Shown here: in pieces, positions 27,086 to 42,241 of the stretch | How positions within the stretch are numbered: position 1 is the stretch's first letter | Layout of the letters: every line of letters starts with the position of its first letter | Assembly (NCBI RefSeq): GCF_030758315.1 | Contig: NZ_CP132336.1 | Span: forward strand, 4,431,001 to 4,495,000 | Direction: 5' to 3' | From: Pararhizobium sp. IMCC3301 | Lineage (GTDB): Bacteria > Pseudomonadota > Alphaproteobacteria > Rhizobiales > GCA-2746425 | DNA length: 64,000 nt | Notes under the pieces: generated by a model | Databases searched by the model: none | The model's input: only the letters and a program-made list of their open reading frames with translations | Told to the model about the DNA's origin: nothing | Translations under genes and position numbers: made by a program

Positions 27086-27774
27086 GCGAACGGGCCACCA
27101 ATAGATTTGCAATCGAAATCCGGCGCGTGATCGGCACGCTGCGGGGCTGGTGGATGATCCTTGCCAGTATTGCAGCGGCGCTGCTCCTGACCGCTCTTCT
27201 CGTAATGACTGGGATGGACTGGGCCTATTTCGTCCTGATTCAGAATGTGGGTCTGTTTGGGCCACTGATGGTTGCGGATGGGTTTGGCTACGCGTTTCCC
27301 GTACTGCTTTCCGGCGGCTTGATGCTGGCCGGAGTGTTGCGGCCAGGACGAGGTTACGGTTTCGCCGGGGTGGCGGCGCTGATTGCAGCGAGTCTTGCGT
27401 TAGTGGTTTCCATGACGCTGAAGGCGTTCTCCGGACGGGCGTCACCGCCGCACCACAATTTTGGTCTTGACCTGGCCAACGCTGACAACAGCGCTGCGTT
27501 CAAATTCGGCTTCATGAACGAAGCACTCCTGGGCGGCTGGCCATCGTCCCACGCCACGGTGGCATTTGCGGTGGCTGTTGCCGTTGCGGTGGCACTGCCC
27601 GCAGCGCGCGCCCTGCATCATGTCAGCTTTGCCCTTGCCGCCTTCATCGGCATCGGCGTCACCTTCGGCTTTCACTGGCTGTCTGAATTCCTGTCCGGTG
27701 CGCTGATTGGTGCAACTATCGGGATTTGGGTGGGCAGCCTGGCTGCAGCGCGCGGAGTTCAAAGCAAGCGTTGA
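27079..27774 (+). CDS. PAP2-family membrane phosphatase (lipid phosphatase-like)
   Basis: A 231-residue protein with about six membrane spans and the three PAP2 signature regions: KAFSGRASPPHH (variant of K-x6-RP), GGWPSSHATVAFA (PSxH) and FGFHWLSEFLSGALIG (histidine of the third motif). The third motif has Glu where Asp is usual and lacks the standard SR pair, so activity may be altered. The family removes phosphate from lipid phosphates or undecaprenyl pyrophosphate at the outer face of the inner membrane. It starts at GTG 27079 inside the end of the preceding gene. 27775-28047 holds nothing clear. Confidence 0.85.
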   Translation: MVSERATNRFAIEIRRVIGTLRGWWMILASIAAALLLTALLVMTGMDWAYFVLIQNVGLFGPLMVADGFGYAFPVLLSGGLMLAGVLRPGRGYGFAGVAALIAASLALVVSMTLKAFSGRASPPHHNFGLDLANADNSAAFKFGFMNEALLGGWPSSHATVAFAVAVAVAVALPAARALHHVSFALAAFIGIGVTFGFHWLSEFLSGALIGATIGIWVGSLAAARGVQSKR

Positions 27775-28047
27775 TAGCAATTGTCAGGGTACCTTTTCTG
27801 TAATCATGAAACATTCTAGCGCTTCACCGTCACATTCATTGTCGCGTGCTCCACTTCAGCCAATCGGTCTTTCTCCCGGTGCTCGGAGACTATCCGCTGC
27901 AGCGCGAGGTGGACGTGACCGGCTGTCCCCGTGGATCAACTTTCAATTTGTCCGAAAATTCGATAATGTTGGTCTGTAGACATCGTCAACGGACCCGTTG
28001 AAACGACTGATCTGTACGATCTGTATATAGCCGGACAGGAGCTTGTG

Positions 28048-29034
28048 ATGGCCACCCCCGCGCCGACCGTAAAACAACTTCGATATTTCGTCCATGTGGT
28101 GGATGCCGGAAGCATCAGCCGCGCGGCTGATCAGCTTCATGTGGCGCAGACGGCGCTTGGAATACAGATTCGAATGCTTGAGCAAGGGCTTGCAACGGTG
28201 CTGTTGCGTCGGCATCACAATGGCGTGACGGTCACCAAGGCTGGCCGCTACATATATGACCGCGCCTGCCAGATTCTCCAGAGTGTGGATGCGCTGGCGG
28301 AGGAGGTGGCCAGTCTTGCCGCCGGGGCACGTCGCGAAGTTTCGTTGGGGCTGACTCCGACCCTGATGCATGGGATCGGGCCGCGGGCAGTGCGAGAAGC
28401 GGACAGGCGGGTGCCTGGCATGCATCTGCATCTGGCCGAGGGGCTGCGCGATCAACTGATCAGGGGCATGGAGGCCGGCGAGTTCGATTATATCTTTACC
28501 CATGACGTCGGCTCGGGCGGGGCGCTGCGCGCGATGCCGATCCTGCGGCAACCACTCGTTCTGGTTTCACGTCCCGGCACCCTGCCTGATCGACGCCCGA
28601 TATCTTTTGCCGCAGCGCTTGCCACTGATCTCGTTGTTCGCCGGGATTCCAGCCATGCGCTCGACATTGTGTCCAGAACTGCTCTCGGATTCGGCCTGGT
28701 TCCCAACATCGTCTACGAAATTGATTCTCTTCCGGGTTTGAATCAGATGATTATTCAATACGGAAGCACGTCGATCATGCCTTCCGATTACGTTGTAGAT
28801 GCTGTTGCACGCGGCGAACTCGAAATACACGATATCGTCGATCCGCCGCTTGAGATGACGCTCGAATTCATCATGCACAGCGCCCAGCCGCCGACCGAGG
28901 CGGAGTTTCCTTTGCTGGCGTTTCTGGATGACCTTCTGGACGATTTCTTCCGCGAAATTGGAGCCGAGAGTCGTCGTTTGGGGCATCTGACAGGAATCGT
29001 GATGCCGTCGCTCGCACAGGCAAAGACGGCCTGA
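28048..29034 (+). CDS. LysR-family transcriptional regulator
   Basis: A 328-residue LysR-type regulator. The winged helix-turn-helix spans about residues 6-65 (KQLRYFVHVVDAGSISRAAD, then LHVAQTALGIQIRMLEQ), and the effector-binding domain begins near residue 92 (REVSLGLTPTLMHGIGPRAV). AGGAG lies 6 bases before ATG 28048. It is transcribed in the same direction as the flavoprotein-cytochrome genes 410 bases downstream and is a candidate regulator of them, similar in style to Nac/Cbl-like LysR proteins. Confidence 0.9.
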   Translation: MATPAPTVKQLRYFVHVVDAGSISRAADQLHVAQTALGIQIRMLEQGLATVLLRRHHNGVTVTKAGRYIYDRACQILQSVDALAEEVASLAAGARREVSLGLTPTLMHGIGPRAVREADRRVPGMHLHLAEGLRDQLIRGMEAGEFDYIFTHDVGSGGALRAMPILRQPLVLVSRPGTLPDRRPISFAAALATDLVVRRDSSHALDIVSRTALGFGLVPNIVYEIDSLPGLNQMIIQYGSTSIMPSDYVVDAVARGELEIHDIVDPPLEMTLEFIMHSAQPPTEAEFPLLAFLDDLLDDFFREIGAESRRLGHLTGIVMPSLAQAKTA

Positions 29035-29444
29035 CCGCGCAGCTAGTCATTTTTTGACTTGCCCTTAGCGGATTTTTGATTTGGACGGCTGCTAGGTTGT
29101 TAGCATAGCTTTTTTCTGACGGCGTCACGCAATCAGAAGACGGGCTGCCGGGCATAGCCTGCGTTGCTCGCATGTGCGTCGGTGCTGCAAGTCATGGTGT
29201 GTCTTAGACACGAAAGACGGCCTTGCCGAACAGCGTAGCGTGCCGAATTCGGGCTGCAATGAAAGCTGGGGCGCGACGGTCACCGTGGATGCGGAACCGG
29301 ATCGTGGCGTTGATCCAAGCCCAGGCGCAGACATTCGAACAGTGAGCCCGATCAGGTTGCCATCCGGGCCGGAGCAGAGCGTGCGCCTAGCCGTGCATTC
29401 AACCAATATGCGCTGGATCACACAGCGTGAACGGAGGAACCGCA
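29035..29444. other. 410-base non-coding gap before the flavoprotein gene
   Basis: No gene is supported here on either strand. The left part is AT-rich (29050-29110) and could hold a promoter. GGAGG at 29433-29437 is the ribosome site of the flavoprotein gene. No clear operator or terminator was recognised. Confidence 0.5.
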
Positions 29445-31553
29445 ATGTCTGACAACAAAAAACACCCCAAGATCGACCACCCCAAGATCAAAGACGAAGG
29501 TGCCGGAGGGCTGAGCCGTCGCGACTTCTTTCAGGCCAGCGCTGCTGCCGGTGTAAGTGCCGCAGCATTGAGTGCCGGGGGCACCGGACCCGCTGCTGCC
29601 GCCAGCCATGAGGAAATGAATTGGGATTATGAAGCCGACATAGTGGTCCTTGGGGCCGGATGCACGGGTTTGCCCGCGGCAATTCGGGCCCGCGACCTTG
29701 ATGCTTCGGTTCTGGTGATCGACCAGAACTTTGATGCCGGTGGCCGGATGATGCACAGCGGGTCCTGGGTGTCGCTCGGCGGTGGCGATCCCGTTCAGAT
29801 GCGCGATCTCAACAATGAAGCTGATGCCGAGGGCTTTATCACTGTCGGTTCGCTGGTGCCGCCCGGGGCGCTTGAAGACGATGTCGAGTTGCTTTTCAAA
29901 GACGTCACCGACTGGTCCGTGCTCGACGAACAGGGTTATGGCTATTATCGTTTCAACAATCCCGACCAGCACCGTGGCTGGGCCGAGAACTGCCCTGCCA
30001 CGCGGCAGTTCCTGATCGACAATTATATCCGCTTCACCCGCATAAATGGCACCCATTTTGGCGGCGGCGTTTCACGCGCTCGTGCGGCTTATTGCTTCCT
30101 CAAGATCGGCGAGGTTACAGACATCAAGGCGGGTACGATTACCGCCGAGGACGCGGGAGTTGCCGACCCTGAACGCGCCAGCCCATTCTGCCCGGTACAA
30201 CAGTCTATCGGAGCGCAGGAGGCCACGATAGATGCCGTCCGGGGCGGCGGTATCATGGCGCGGTGTCTGGAATTTTCCGCGCGCGAAAAAGGTGTCCAGT
30301 TCATGTTCAACCGCCACATGGACGAGATGATACGCGACGAAACCGGCCGGGTAATAGGCGTCGAAGCGAGCTACAAACCGCGCCACGACCCGGATAGCGG
30401 CGAGCAGCTCACGAGCTACTGGAGCCAGGGCAATATCGAAGAAACCAGCGAAAAGATTCGGATTCGGGCGCGCAGGGCAGTTGTTGTCGGCACCGGTGGC
30501 CATTCCGGCAATCCGACCTTCCGCAGCCAGTTTTACCCGCGCATGAACGAGCCCTGGTTTCCAACCAGTGGCTGGGCGCTATTGGGTGGCGCAGGACGTG
30601 CGGCCAATGCCAGCGGCATCAAGGCAGGCATCAAAGTGGGCGCCAGCCTCGACGGGCTTCACCAGAATCTCGGCAGGCGGACCTATCATATCCAGACGCG
30701 GATCGCCACCCGCGACGCCTATACCTCAATGTATCCGGGACATCCGACCTTTCCCTTCCGGAAATCTGCCGGTATCTCAATCGGGCAGGCGGGCTTTGAG
30801 CATCTGATCGCCGTCAACCAGGTCGGCAAGCGCTTTTTCAATGAGATGCTGCTGGCGGACGAAGCGATCGAACCGCGTTATCCCGGCGGCAAGGCGCAAG
30901 GGGTTCCCAATGAGTGGAACAACCACACGCCTTATGACTGGCGCAATTGCCGCTCGGAGTGGGTTCGGGAGATGTATGACTATTCGCACGGCGTGGATGC
31001 GGCTATTCAGATCAACGAGGGATCGGAAGCACCTGAATATTATTGCGGACCCATCTGGGCGATCTTCGACCAGGCCGGTGCAGATAGGGGCGATTTTCCG
31101 CTACGCGAACCCTTCGTCTCGACGGAGAACGGTACCTTCTTCAAGGCCGACACAATCGAGGAACTTGCCGAGAAGATATTTGCCGGCAACGAATTCCAGC
31201 GTATGCAACTGAAACACCTGCCCGCCACGATTTCGCAGTGGAATGGATATGTCGACAACGGACAGGATCCGGATTTTGAGCGCGGTCAGAACGACGCGCC
31301 AATGCACCGGATCGATAAGCCGCCATATTATGCTGCATCGATTATGGTCGTCTGGCACGATTCCTATGGCGGCCTGCGGATCAATCGGAATTGTCAGGTG
31401 CTGGACATGGAAGGCGAGCCGATACCGGGGCTCTACGCTGGCGGCGAAGCCAGTGGTGGTGGCCAGATGCACGGACTTGGACGCGCTACGGTGCACGGCT
31501 ACATCGCCGCTACCAACGCCGTCAACAGCGGCGCCGCGGTCGAAGGCCAATAG
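29445..31553 (+). CDS. Tat-exported FAD-dependent oxidoreductase (fumarate-reductase flavoprotein family)
   Basis: The 702-residue protein carries a Tat signal (LSRRDFFQASAAAG, residues 23-36) and then the FAD motif ADIVVLGAGCTGLPAA with G70-x-G72-x-x-G75. The C-terminal YGGLRINRNCQVLDMEGEPI and GLYAGGEASGGGQMHGLGRA complete the FAD-binding fold of fumarate reductase/3-ketosteroid dehydrogenase-type proteins. The middle has a large insertion beyond the usual size of about 500. As an exported flavoprotein followed by a diheme cytochrome c gene, it most likely oxidises a substrate in the periplasm and hands electrons to the cytochrome, or works in reverse as a reductase. The substrate is unknown. 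Confidence 0.88.
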   Translation: MSDNKKHPKIDHPKIKDEGAGGLSRRDFFQASAAAGVSAAALSAGGTGPAAAASHEEMNWDYEADIVVLGAGCTGLPAAIRARDLDASVLVIDQNFDAGGRMMHSGSWVSLGGGDPVQMRDLNNEADAEGFITVGSLVPPGALEDDVELLFKDVTDWSVLDEQGYGYYRFNNPDQHRGWAENCPATRQFLIDNYIRFTRINGTHFGGGVSRARAAYCFLKIGEVTDIKAGTITAEDAGVADPERASPFCPVQQSIGAQEATIDAVRGGGIMARCLEFSAREKGVQFMFNRHMDEMIRDETGRVIGVEASYKPRHDPDSGEQLTSYWSQGNIEETSEKIRIRARRAVVVGTGGHSGNPTFRSQFYPRMNEPWFPTSGWALLGGAGRAANASGIKAGIKVGASLDGLHQNLGRRTYHIQTRIATRDAYTSMYPGHPTFPFRKSAGISIGQAGFEHLIAVNQVGKRFFNEMLLADEAIEPRYPGGKAQGVPNEWNNHTPYDWRNCRSEWVREMYDYSHGVDAAIQINEGSEAPEYYCGPIWAIFDQAGADRGDFPLREPFVSTENGTFFKADTIEELAEKIFAGNEFQRMQLKHLPATISQWNGYVDNGQDPDFERGQNDAPMHRIDKPPYYAASIMVVWHDSYGGLRINRNCQVLDMEGEPIPGLYAGGEASGGGQMHGLGRATVHGYIAATNAVNSGAAVEGQ

Positions 31554-31570
31554 CTGCACGCAGATCAGAC

Positions 31571-31603
31571 GCGGCCCGGACGGAACCCTCCCGCCCGGGC
31601 CGC
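31571..31603 (+). terminator. Intercistronic hairpin after the flavoprotein gene
   Basis: GCGGCCCGG (31571-31579) and CCGGGCCGC (31595-31603) are perfect reverse complements around a 15-base loop and lie 18 bases after the flavoprotein stop. There is no T-run, so it is probably an mRNA-stabilising or attenuating structure within the operon. Confidence 0.5.
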
Positions 31604-31675
31604 GCCTCAGGCTTGAGGTGGTCGGGACCCAGGCAAATCTCTTCATACGGTCTATTTACACGGAGTGTACGAAAG

Positions 31676-32605
31676 ATGAGCTTCACGATCAGATCTTGCG
31701 ACGTCCAGAATTCGCCTCAGGAAGTGGCGGCCGGTGCTGAATTCATTTTAACGGCCCGAGTGGTATGTGATCCCCCTTTCGATCTGAGGGGATCGCCACT
31801 TTGGATTTTGGATCACGATGGCAACCGGATGGTGGAGGTCCTGTTCAAGGATTTCGATGGTACGGTGAACATCGCCTCGCGGGCTACTGTCTGCGCGCCC
31901 GATTTACCGGGGAGCTACACCTGGTCCGCAATGGTTGTATCGGATGAGGAAGACGAAGACGACGCCCTGCGCCCATTCACCGGACAGTCCACCCCATTCT
32001 CCTTCGTAGTGGCTCCTCACGCCACGCGCCTGATGGTCTGGGATGTGCCATCGGCGATCGAGACCGGCGCGCGTTTTTCCATCAAAATCGGCCTGAAATG
32101 CTCCAGCGGCTGTGACATGGAAGGGCGCAGGGTGGCGATCATGGATCACTTCGACGCGGAAGTCGGTGCGGCCCGGATTTCCGGCGCGCTCTGGCCGGAA
32201 TGTGACGGCCTCTATTTCGTCGAGGTGGACCTGACGGCACCTGACACCAGCGGTCAGTACCAGTGGCAGATCCAGGCAACCTCACACGAGACAGCATATT
32301 CACACCAAGCAGCAGTGATCTGCTTTGGCGTGCACACTGTGACGCGAGCAAACTGTACCGTTCGGATTGAGGCTGTAGACAGCGTGAAGGACGAGCCGTT
32401 GCGAAATATGAGTGTCGTCATGCATCCCTATCGTGCCCGCACCGATGATGCAGGTGTCGCCGAGATCAGAGTGGCGCGCGGAAGCTATTCGGTCTTCCTT
32501 TCGGGACGCGGATATTATCCAATGCGGCGCGAAATGGACGTGAACAAGGACGTCACGACCCGTGCCGCACTGGAAGCCGAACCGCCCCAGTCGAAGGACT
32601 GGTAA
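31676..32605 (+). CDS. Unknown beta-rich protein with two Ig-like modules and a CarboxypepD_reg-like C-terminus
   Basis: I do not recognise this 309-residue protein as a named family. Residues 1-115 and 118-225 look like two related beta-sandwich modules: both end in a G-x-Y-x-W pattern (LPGSYTWSAMVV and TSGQYQWQIQAT). Residues 228-305 (NCTVRIEAVDSVKDEPLRNM, TDDAGVAEIRVARGSYSVFL) resemble the transthyretin-like carboxypeptidase regulatory fold. It contains cysteine pairs (KCSSGC) but no signal peptide. It lies between the exported flavoprotein and the diheme cytochrome, 48 bases before the latter, which implies a part in the same complex or its assembly. Confidence 0.7.
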   Translation: MSFTIRSCDVQNSPQEVAAGAEFILTARVVCDPPFDLRGSPLWILDHDGNRMVEVLFKDFDGTVNIASRATVCAPDLPGSYTWSAMVVSDEEDEDDALRPFTGQSTPFSFVVAPHATRLMVWDVPSAIETGARFSIKIGLKCSSGCDMEGRRVAIMDHFDAEVGAARISGALWPECDGLYFVEVDLTAPDTSGQYQWQIQATSHETAYSHQAAVICFGVHTVTRANCTVRIEAVDSVKDEPLRNMSVVMHPYRARTDDAGVAEIRVARGSYSVFLSGRGYYPMRREMDVNKDVTTRAALEAEPPQSKDW

Positions 32606-32653
32606 GTGCTGCAAACAGACCGATATTCAATCCATAATAAACTGGAGCTTGCG

Positions 32654-33424
32654 ATGAAAAAAGTAGTTTTCCGGGTCGTTGGCGTCGCAGCGTCGATTCT
32701 TGCTGCCGTGAGCCTAGAGGCTGGAGCCCAGGAGGGGAACGGACCGCTGTTCGATCAGGGCAGGGCGATCTACGAGGAAAACTGCGCAGCGTGCCACCAG
32801 GAAACGGGCAAAGGCGTACCGCCAAATTTCCCTGCGCTTAACGGCAATGGCCGTCTTGCCGACCACGCTTTCATAGTGCGGCAGGTCCGGGCAGGCAAAG
32901 AGGCGATGCCCGCCTTTACGGATCTGGGTGCGGAGGAAATCGCCGCTGTCGCAAGCTATATCCGCAATGCATGGAGCAACGATTTCGGTCCCGTCACGGC
33001 CACCGAGGCGGCGCAGATCCTGACCACTGTGAAGGTGACGGAGGCATCACGGTCGATCCTGGACGGCGTCTACACCGAGTCCCAGGCCAAGAGCGCCCGG
33101 CTAATCTATCTGGGCGCTTGCGCCGCCTGCCACGGCAGCCGACTGAACGGAGCCCCCGATGAAGCGGACATGTCGCCCGGCCCGCCCTTGGCAGGGGTCG
33201 CTTTCCTGCGTGAATGGGACGGCCGCACCCTGGCCGCGCTCTTCGAATACGCCCGTACCACGATGCCCATCCGAAACCCGGGCCAGCTCAGTGACAAGCA
33301 ATATATCGACGTCATTGCCTATATGCTCTCTTACGGAAAATTCCCCGCAGGCGATGAAAAACTCGTACCCGATATGAGCGTACTGGCGGATATCCTGATC
33401 GAAAAGAACCCGGCCGCCGAGTAG
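32654..33424 (+). CDS. Diheme cytochrome c (two class I domains), periplasmic
   Basis: The 256-residue protein has a signal peptide (MKKVVFRVVGVAASILAAVS, cleavage after EAGAQ) and two haem-binding motifs: CAACH at residues 44-48 and CAACH at 156-160. Candidate methionine axial ligands are in EAMPAF and TTMPIRN. The two domains resemble each other, as in gluconate/alcohol dehydrogenase cytochrome subunits. GGAG precedes ATG 32654. It would accept electrons from the upstream Tat-exported flavoprotein and pass them to the respiratory chain. It is convergent with the histidine kinase gene that ends at 33516. Confidence 0.92.
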   Translation: MKKVVFRVVGVAASILAAVSLEAGAQEGNGPLFDQGRAIYEENCAACHQETGKGVPPNFPALNGNGRLADHAFIVRQVRAGKEAMPAFTDLGAEEIAAVASYIRNAWSNDFGPVTATEAAQILTTVKVTEASRSILDGVYTESQAKSARLIYLGACAACHGSRLNGAPDEADMSPGPPLAGVAFLREWDGRTLAALFEYARTTMPIRNPGQLSDKQYIDVIAYMLSYGKFPAGDEKLVPDMSVLADILIEKNPAAE

Positions 33425-33515
33425 CATCCGGCACGGCGTGTCTTGAGCGGCGAACCCGCCTGATCTGGCAGGTTGGCCGCAGCACTATCACACCCTTGTG
33501 GCCGAGCTTACCGTG

Positions 33516-35552
33516 TTATGGTGTATTTCGGCTCACCGTGACCAGCGCGCTTGCAAGTTGGGCGGTTGTGTAGGGCTTGCGCAGAAATACCGATTTGCGC
33601 TTTGGCAATGGGACTTCCTTCCCGCGATAGCCGGAAGTGAATATGACAACAAGGTTGGGGTCTCGGCTTGTCATGGTTTCGGCGAGTTTCACGCCGTCCA
33701 ATTTTCCGGGCATGACGCAGTCGGTAAACAGGACGGATATGTCGTGATAATCGTCCAGACAGGCTGCGGCGATATCACCGCTTGCAGCCGTTGACGCCTC
33801 GCATCCCAACGCTTCCAGCATGGAAACTGCGACTTCGCGAACGTCGTCATTGTCCTCGACCACCAACACTTTGAGACCATCGAAACGTTCGCTCGTGGGG
33901 CCGCCTTCTTCCGTGCGACGAGCGGACGCGGGATCGTTGGAGCGCGGCAGGTACAAGTGCATGGCCGTGCCTTTGCCCGGCTCGCTGTCGATTTCCAGTC
34001 CCCCGCCGGATTGGCGCATGAAACCGTAGATGGAGCTGAGCCCCAGGCCGGTTCCCTTGCCGGGGTCCTTGGTGGTGAAAAACGGCTCCAGAGCTTTCTT
34101 CTGTGTGGCCTGATCCATTCCTGTCCCGGTGTCGGCCACCGACAGGCGGACGTAATCGCCCGGCTTGAGATTGGCCGCCTTGGCCGCCTCGGAATCCAGA
34201 GACAGGTTTTCGCCGCCGATGGTCAAACGACCTCCTTCCGGCATGGCGTCCCGGGCGTTTACGGCCAGATTGACAATGGCGGCCTCGAATTGCGAGGGGT
34301 CCAGATATACCGGCCACAAATCCTCGGGACAGCTGATTTCCGTGGTTACCGAACTGCCCAGAAGGCGATCGAACAGCCCCTGGAACCGGTTAATTTCCTC
34401 ATTTAGCTGAAGGTGCCGGGGGTCGAGCGACTGACGTCGCGCAAATCCGAGCAATTGCTTGGTCAGATCGGCGCAACTGTTGGCAGCTTGCATGGCAAGG
34501 TCCAGCCTGCGTCGGGTTTTCTCCGAAAGGTCGGATGCATCCAGCACCCGGTCGAGGCTTCCGATTATAACGCTCAACATATTGTTGAAATCATGTGCGA
34601 TGCCGCCACTCATCTGCCCAACGGCTTCCATCTTCTGGGCGTGGACCAACTGTCCCTCGAGGCTTTTCTGACTGGAGATATCCGACAGAATTCCGTACAT
34701 CTCTGGCGGGCCGCCATTTTCGCTTTTACGGAACCCGGCCCTTTCGAACAGCCAACGCTGATTATCACCGGGGCCGTTGAACCGGTATTCAATTTCAAGC
34801 CGTCCAGTCTCGGTGGCGTTGTCGATTGCTGTCGCCAGCCTGTCTCGGTCAGACTCGTGGACATGTTGCAGCCAGTTGGCCCCGACATCCGTCAGGATAT
34901 CCTCGCTTTCCCCCAGAAGCCGCCCGATATTCCCACCGACAAAGCGGCGTGTCTGATAGCGGTCTTGCGGCGACGCTGAATAAAGCGCGATGGGCAGCGT
35001 GTCGATGACCAGAGATTGCTGAATCTGGGCACGGTCCAGCGCCTCGACCACTTCCATCTGGCGCAGCTTGACCCGCAGATTCTCGGCCATCAGACGTTTT
35101 TCATGCTCGGCCTGGCGGCGGATTTCCTGCGCCTGGTTATAGAGGTTGGCAAAAACCGTTACCTTGGAGCGCAACGCCATCGGCTCGACTGGCTTGAAAA
35201 CAAAGTCGACAGCACCGGTCGCATAACCGCGAAACAGGTTCGACGGGTCCTTGTCCACTCCCGACAGGAAAATGATCGGGATGCTGCGGCTGCGCATCCT
35301 TCCGCGGATAAGTTCGGCAGTTTCGTAGCCGTCGATGCCAGGCATACGAACGTCCAGAAGGATCACCGCGAATTCGTTGCGCAATACCTGGCGCAAGGCG
35401 TCTTCGCCTGAACGCACACAGACAACGGGATGGCCAAGATCGGCGAGGATTCCCTCCATCGCGACGAGGTTTCCCTCATCGTCATCAACAACAAGAATTC
35501 TGGCCACCGGCTGATTGCCTTTTCCGTTCTGATTTTTCGAATTTTCTGACAT
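33516..35552 (-). CDS. Hybrid sensor histidine kinase (REC-PAS-HisKA-HATPase-REC)
   Basis: A 678-residue cytoplasmic kinase. An N-terminal receiver spans about residues 18-135 with phospho-Asp in ILLDVRMPG (Asp67). A PAS domain lies at about 185-295. The HisKA dimerisation helix contains His320 in GGIAHDFNN, followed by an HATPase domain (GTGMDQATQKKALEPF, GTGLGLSS). A C-terminal receiver starts near 560 with LFTDCVMPG. A receiver in front of a kinase suggests input from another kinase, most likely the giant one just upstream. ATG 35552 is two bases after that gene's stop and has GGA upstream; an in-frame ATG at 35573, overlapping it, is also possible. Confidence 0.9.
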   Translation of the reverse strand: MSENSKNQNGKGNQPVARILVVDDDEGNLVAMEGILADLGHPVVCVRSGEDALRQVLRNEFAVILLDVRMPGIDGYETAELIRGRMRSRSIPIIFLSGVDKDPSNLFRGYATGAVDFVFKPVEPMALRSKVTVFANLYNQAQEIRRQAEHEKRLMAENLRVKLRQMEVVEALDRAQIQQSLVIDTLPIALYSASPQDRYQTRRFVGGNIGRLLGESEDILTDVGANWLQHVHESDRDRLATAIDNATETGRLEIEYRFNGPGDNQRWLFERAGFRKSENGGPPEMYGILSDISSQKSLEGQLVHAQKMEAVGQMSGGIAHDFNNMLSVIIGSLDRVLDASDLSEKTRRRLDLAMQAANSCADLTKQLLGFARRQSLDPRHLQLNEEINRFQGLFDRLLGSSVTTEISCPEDLWPVYLDPSQFEAAIVNLAVNARDAMPEGGRLTIGGENLSLDSEAAKAANLKPGDYVRLSVADTGTGMDQATQKKALEPFFTTKDPGKGTGLGLSSIYGFMRQSGGGLEIDSEPGKGTAMHLYLPRSNDPASARRTEEGGPTSERFDGLKVLVVEDNDDVREVAVSMLEALGCEASTAASGDIAAACLDDYHDISVLFTDCVMPGKLDGVKLAETMTSRDPNLVVIFTSGYRGKEVPLPKRKSVFLRKPYTTAQLASALVTVSRNTP

Positions 35553-35553
35553 A

Positions 35554-41391
<5,838 letters not shown>

Positions 41392-41466
41392 GGTTTATCC
41401 TCATAGCGATAACACGCCGCTCCTTCACCGGGAACGTGTGACTGAATTTGTTCGAAAGTGATCGTT

Positions 41467-41868
41467 CTAGACTGAAACAGCGGTGCTGACCGCCTGGTGC
41501 AATGCAGCCTCAATTTGGGCTGGCAAGCAGGGCTTGTTCAACACTGCGACAGGAGACAGGGCCATAACCTCAGGCCATTCCGCTACACCGTCATGGCCGG
41601 ACATGAATATGATTTTGGTCCCGAACCGGTCGACAAGATCGCGAGCGATTTCAACCCCGTCACGCTCAGCAGCCAGGCTGATGTCGACCATGGCGACATC
41701 CGGCTGTTCCTGTTCGGCCAGTCTCGAAGCTTCGGCCCCGTTGCACGCAAGTCCGAGCACAGAAAAACCAAGATCATCCAATAGGTCTGTCAGGAACATG
41801 GCGATTATCATCTGGTCTTCGACTACCAGGATTTTGGCGGAGCTTCCACCGGGGAGCGATGTTGTCAT
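41467..41868 (-). CDS. Single-domain response regulator
   Basis: A 133-residue receiver-only protein: acidic pair in ILVVEDQMIIAMFL, phospho-acceptor Asp in VAMVDISLAAERDG, the threonine/serine position in IIFMSGHDG and the lysine in VAVLNKPCLP. There is no output domain, as in CheY-like or FixJ-N-like relays. The start at 41868 is chosen because the receiver fold begins soon after it; the longer frame from 42009 adds a leader without features. It lies just upstream of the giant kinase on the same strand and is a natural phosphorelay partner of the two hybrid kinases. Confidence 0.88.
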   Translation of the reverse strand: MTTSLPGGSSAKILVVEDQMIIAMFLTDLLDDLGFSVLGLACNGAEASRLAEQEQPDVAMVDISLAAERDGVEIARDLVDRFGTKIIFMSGHDGVAEWPEVMALSPVAVLNKPCLPAQIEAALHQAVSTAVSV

Positions 41869-42241
41869 GGTTGTTAGTTCCACTGTTATGACATGCCCCC
41901 GCCCGAGTTTTAGTCGAACCGACGTGCGGTGTCCACACTGTGCAATCCCCCGCAAGAATAAAGATGTTCCGACCATCAAAATGCGCCGGTTGCACCATTT
42001 TTTGAACATGATTGCGTCTCGATTCCGTTCGCTGGTGTACGAGGAAACTCACAACCATTGCCGCCGCTTAACGACATAGACCCGGCGATATTTTTGCGGC
42101 CAACCAGGTCACATCGTCGTCCGCCACTTTCAAGCGAACGACGTCATTCCCGCGCAGTTTGCAATCGCTCGCCATATTATCGCTCGCCATATTGAGAGCG
42201 TCACCTACCACCACTTGACGCCGTTGAAGCCTTCATGTTAA
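41869..42241. other. Divergent gap between response regulator and GntR genes, with a 15-bp tandem duplication
   Basis: About 370 bases without a supported gene. ATCGCTCGCCATATT occurs twice in perfect tandem at 42164-42178 and 42179-42193, which could be a recent slippage event or a pair of protein sites. The region should hold promoters for the kinase cluster (leftward) and the GntR-TRAP cluster (rightward). Confidence 0.6.
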
